A stretch of 63,266 nt of DNA from Agathobacter ruminis (GTDB taxonomy: Bacteria; Bacillota; Clostridia; Lachnospirales; Lachnospiraceae). Made by a program: the position numbers and the translations under genes. Each line of letters starts with the position of its first letter. Positions within the stretch are counted from its first letter, which is position 1. The notes under the pieces were generated by a model that saw nothing but the letters and a program-made list of their open reading frames with translations, had not been told where the DNA came from and made no database searches. Of this stretch, positions 60,455 through 63,266 are shown in pieces. The stretch covers positions 1 through 63,266 of the forward strand of contig NZ_PDYG01000012.1 in the NCBI RefSeq assembly GCF_002735305.1. The letters run 5' to 3'.

Positions 60455-61603
60455 GTGAGTTATATTACAGAGACCTTATCAAACCTCCTGGATCAAACAG
60501 CATTTAAGAGTCTTACCTGGCAGAATTATCTGATGATTTTGATTGCATTTGTATTTTTGTTCCTTGCAATCAAAAAAGGGTTTGAACCATTACTGCTTGT
60601 TCCAATCGCTTTTGGTATGCTACTGGTAAATATCTATCCGGATATTATTGCAGCACCGGAACAGACTTCCAATGGCGTTGGCGGTTTACTTTATTATTTC
60701 TATTCCTTGGATGAATGGTCTATTTTACCGTCTTTGATTTTCCTTGGAGTAGGTGCAATGACAGACTTTGGTCCGTTGATTGCAAATCCGATTTGCTTCC
60801 TCTTGGGAGCAGCAGCACAGTTTGGTATTTTTGGTGCTTATTTCCTTGCAATTTTGCTTGGATTTAATGACAAGGCCGCAGCTGCCGTTTCTATTATCGG
60901 TGGAGCGGACGGTCCGACATCAATCTTCCTTGCCGGAAAGCTTGGACAGACTGGTCTGATGGGACCAATTGCTGTAGCTGCATATTCTTATATGGCACTG
61001 GTACCGATTATTCAGCCACCGATTATGAAGGCACTTACAACAAAGAAAGAGCGTCAGATTAAGATGGCAAATCTTCGCCCGGTATCCAAATTAGAAAAGA
61101 TTTTATTCCCAATCGTTGTTACGGTTGTGGTTTGTTTGATTCTGCCTACAACCGCTCCTTTGGTTGGTATGTTGATGCTTGGTAACCTGTTCCGTGAATC
61201 CGGAGTGGTTCGTCAGCTTCAGGAGACCGCAAGCAATGCTTTGATGTATATTGTTGTTATTCTCCTTGGTACTTCTGTTGGAGCAACAACCAGCGCAGAA
61301 AGTTTCCTGAATCTGAGCACTTTAAAAATCGTTGGTCTTGGATTGGTGGCATTCATGGTTGGTACTGCCGCAGGAACACTATTTGGAAAGCTGCTCTGCT
61401 TCCTGACCAAGGGCAAGATTAATCCATTGATTGGTTCTGCAGGTGTATCGGCAGTTCCTATGGCTGCGCGTGTTTCTCAGAAGGTCGGAGCAGAAGAGGA
61501 TCCAACCAACTTCCTGTTGATGCATGCAATGGGACCGAATGTGGCCGGCGTAATCGGTACAGCGGTTGCTGCAGGATGCTTCATGGCAATCTTTGGAATT
61601 TAA
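60455..61603 (+). CDS. oadB: Sodium-pumping decarboxylase beta subunit (OadB/MmdB/GcdB)
   Basis: A 382-residue membrane protein with about ten hydrophobic segments. It decarboxylates carboxybiotin and couples this to Na+ export. The diagnostic [11 protein letters not shown] region near residue 150, with the sodium-binding aspartate, is present, as is the [20 protein letters not shown] segment late in the protein. Start: the preceding GGAGGGATTA supports GTG 60455. OadB, MmdB and GcdB are too similar to separate the substrate by this subunit alone. Confidence 0.93.
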   Translation: MSYITETLSNLLDQTAFKSLTWQNYLMILIAFVFLFLAIKKGFEPLLLVPIAFGMLLVNIYPDIIAAPEQTSNGVGGLLYYFYSLDEWSILPSLIFLGVGAMTDFGPLIANPICFLLGAAAQFGIFGAYFLAILLGFNDKAAAAVSIIGGADGPTSIFLAGKLGQTGLMGPIAVAAYSYMALVPIIQPPIMKALTTKKERQIKMANLRPVSKLEKILFPIVVTVVVCLILPTTAPLVGMLMLGNLFRESGVVRQLQETASNALMYIVVILLGTSVGATTSAESFLNLSTLKIVGLGLVAFMVGTAAGTLFGKLLCFLTKGKINPLIGSAGVSAVPMAARVSQKVGAEEDPTNFLLMHAMGPNVAGVIGTAVAAGCFMAIFGI

Positions 61604-61634
61604 GTCGAATCATTGAAATTAAAGGAGAAAAACA

Positions 61635-63035
61635 ATGGGCGTTAAAATTACTGAAACCATTTTGCGAGATGCACATCAGTCACTGATTGCAACCCGTATG
61701 AGCACCGAACAGATGCTTCCAATTATTGATAAAATGGATCAGGTTGGATACCACGCAGTAGAATGCTGGGGTGGAGCGACTTTTGATTCATGCCTTCGTT
61801 TCCTGAAAGAGGATCCGTGGGAGAGACTTCGTAAATTAAGAGACGGATTCAAGAATACAAAACTTCAGATGCTTTTCCGTGGACAGAACATCTTGGGATA
61901 CAGCCAGTATCCGGACGATGTAGTAGAGTACTTTGTACAGAAGTCCATCGCAAACGGAATCGATATCATTCGTATTTTTGACTGTTTAAATGATGTTCGT
62001 AACCTTCAGACTGCTGTCAATGCAACCAAGAAGGAAGGCGGACATGCACAGGTTGCATTATCTTATACATTAGGTGATGCATATACAATGGATTATTGGA
62101 TGGAGACTGCAAAGAAAATCGAGGATATGGGTGCTGATTCTATCTGTATCAAAGATATGGCAGGTCTTTTGATTCCTACAAAGGCAACTGAACTTGTGAC
62201 TGCACTCAAGTCTGCAACCACACTTCCAATCGATCTTCATACACATTATACTTCCGGTGTGGCTTCTATGACCTACTTAAAGGCGGTAGAGGCAGGATGC
62301 GATATCATTGATACCGCAATGTCTCCGCTTGCACTTGGTACTTCTCAGCCTGCAACCGAAGTTATGGTAAAGGCATTCCAGGATACTGAGTATGATACAG
62401 GTTTGGATTTGAATAAGTTAATTGAGATTGCAAACTATTTTGCACCGATTCGTGAAGAAGCTTTAAAGAGCGGACTTTTAAATCCAAAGGTATTGGGTGT
62501 CAATATCCAGACATTAAAATATCAGGTACCTGGCGGTATGCTTTCAAACCTTGTTTCTCAGTTAAAGGAGCAGGGTGCAGAAGATAAGTATGAAGAAGTA
62601 TTAAATGAGGTTCCAAGAGTGCGTAAAGACCTTGGTGAACCACCTCTTGTAACACCTTCTTCTCAGATCGTTGGTACACAGGCTGTATTTAATGTATTGA
62701 CAGGCGAGCGTTACAAGGTAGCAACCGCCCAGACCAAGGATATTCTGCTTGGAAAGTACGGACAGACTGTAAAGCCTTTCAATCCGGAAGTAGTAGAAAA
62801 GGTATTGGGCGAAGATGCAAAGAATGCAATCACCTGCCGTCCGGCAGATCTTCTTGAGCCGGGACTGGCGAAGTTCGAAGAAGAAATGAAGCAGTATAAG
62901 CAGCAGGACGAAGATGTATTAAGCTATGCATTATTCCCTCAGGTTGCAACAGAATTCTTTAAGTATCGTGAAGCACAGCAGACCGGTGTGGATGCAAAGG
63001 CTGCTGATTCAGAGAACAAAGCATATCCGGTATAA
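61635..63035 (+). CDS. oadA: OadA/5S-type carboxyltransferase (oxaloacetate/pyruvate)
   Basis: A 466-residue carboxyltransferase like the core of OadA, pyruvate carboxylase subunit B and the transcarboxylase 5S subunit. Metal-binding residues are in RDAHQSL near the start and LHTHYTSG (~residue 198); the carbamylated lysine is in CIKDMAGLL. The conserved C-terminal PGGMLSNL segment follows. No C-terminal biotin domain is present, so it depends on the separate carrier. It moves carboxyl between oxaloacetate/pyruvate and biotin. An AAAGGAGAAAAAC site precedes the start. Confidence 0.93.
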   Translation: MGVKITETILRDAHQSLIATRMSTEQMLPIIDKMDQVGYHAVECWGGATFDSCLRFLKEDPWERLRKLRDGFKNTKLQMLFRGQNILGYSQYPDDVVEYFVQKSIANGIDIIRIFDCLNDVRNLQTAVNATKKEGGHAQVALSYTLGDAYTMDYWMETAKKIEDMGADSICIKDMAGLLIPTKATELVTALKSATTLPIDLHTHYTSGVASMTYLKAVEAGCDIIDTAMSPLALGTSQPATEVMVKAFQDTEYDTGLDLNKLIEIANYFAPIREEALKSGLLNPKVLGVNIQTLKYQVPGGMLSNLVSQLKEQGAEDKYEEVLNEVPRVRKDLGEPPLVTPSSQIVGTQAVFNVLTGERYKVATAQTKDILLGKYGQTVKPFNPEVVEKVLGEDAKNAITCRPADLLEPGLAKFEEEMKQYKQQDEDVLSYALFPQVATEFFKYREAQQTGVDAKAADSENKAYPV

Positions 63036-63040
63036 TTTAT

Positions 63041-63266
63041 CTCCGCGAGGATGCGCAGAGATTTGCATAGAACAAAGAGTTGCACAGCAACTCTTTGCGC
63101 GCTGGTGCGCGCAAGCATTAGCTTGCATATTCATCTGCGCACCAGTCGCATCCTGCACGGAGTGCTTTTGTATAATAGGAAATTCGAAGGAATTTCCTAT
63201 TATATAAAATATGTCAGCTACGCTGACGCAAATCTCGCGCCAAGTCTCGCGAGCGAGACTTGAATT
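63041..63266. repeat. Multi-hairpin intergenic element (cut by window end)
   Basis: Strong inverted repeats are packed in ~225 bases: CAAAGAGTTGC/GCAACTCTTTG (63073-63097), TTGCGCGC/GCGCGCAA (63095-63114), GCAAGC/GCTTGC (63111-63126), TATAATAGGAAATTC with GAATTTCCTATTATA (63171-63204), GTCAGC/GCTGAC (63213-63227) and CAAGTCTCG/CGAGACTTG (63241-63262). An outer pairing GGATGCG (63049-63055) with CGCATCC (63147-63153), plus CTCCG/CGGAG, encloses the first three. No convincing gene lies here. Confidence 0.8.

Noticed and set aside
62926-63263. Two overlapping plus-strand reading frames at the window end
   Set aside because: They run through oadA's end and the hairpin cluster, have no ribosome-binding site, and their coding reflects inverted repeats.

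Overview
The window is one contiguous chromosomal segment of a low-to-moderate GC, motile, anaerobic Firmicute, most likely a flagellated member of the Lachnospiraceae (Clostridia). The evidence is a fla/che operon of clostridial order, PolC-type replicase, the MEP isoprenoid pathway, ScpA/ScpB, bactofilin, tRNA genes without encoded CCA, and a biotin-dependent decarboxylase cluster. I cannot name the genus from sequence alone. Almost every gene reads left to right; the exceptions are a DUF5050-like membrane-anchored protein, an AraC regulator and two tRNA-Glu genes.

Region 1 (1-14090) is the distal end of a flagellar/chemotaxis operon: flhA (5' end outside the window), flhF, flhG, a PilZ c-di-GMP effector, cheB, cheA, cheW, cheC, cheD, a small membrane protein, the motility sigma factor, a FapA-like protein and three poorly known genes. 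A hairpin with a T-run lies between cheW and cheC. The operon ends in a terminator whose loop carries the -10 box of the next promoter.

Region 2 (14040-28430) holds rpsB-tsf, then a degenerate polysaccharide-deacetylase homologue and bactofilin, then pyrH-frr-uppS-cdsA-dxr-rseP-ispG-polC, linking ribosome recycling, isoprenoid and phospholipid synthesis and replication.

Region 3 (28440-37800) has a minus-strand beta-propeller-like protein, pheA, a polyphosphate pair (ppx/gppA with HD domain, ppk), infC-rpmI-rplT behind a classical attenuator leader (infC appears to start at ATT), an AraC regulator and galE. The longest gene-sparse stretch (37753-38202) holds a bidirectional terminator, two tandem minus-strand tRNA-Glu(CTC) genes with their promoter, and the rimP promoter and leader hairpin.

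Region 4 (38200-51715) is the rimP-nusA-ylxR-ylxQ-infB-rbfA-nrnA-truB-ribF operon, a secreted SH3/NlpC-P60 hydrolase, rpsO, pnp with a very long 5' leader hairpin, and scpA-scpB.

Region 5 (51716-57614) is an AT-richer accessory module: a LytTR response regulator, a GHKL sensor kinase, a small secreted protein, a lipoprotein, two ABC permeases and an ABC ATPase. A pair of identical 10-bp direct repeats spaced 21 bp apart lies just upstream of the promoter for the secreted-protein/transporter operon, which fits a LytTR operator. This is the best candidate for an undescribed system.

Region 6 (57615-63266) is a five-gene cluster combining an MmdA/12S-type carboxyltransferase, a lipoprotein-OadG fusion, a biotin carrier, the OadB sodium pump subunit and an OadA/5S-type carboxyltransferase. 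It has two carboxyltransferases but one carrier. The window ends inside an intergenic string of strong hairpins.
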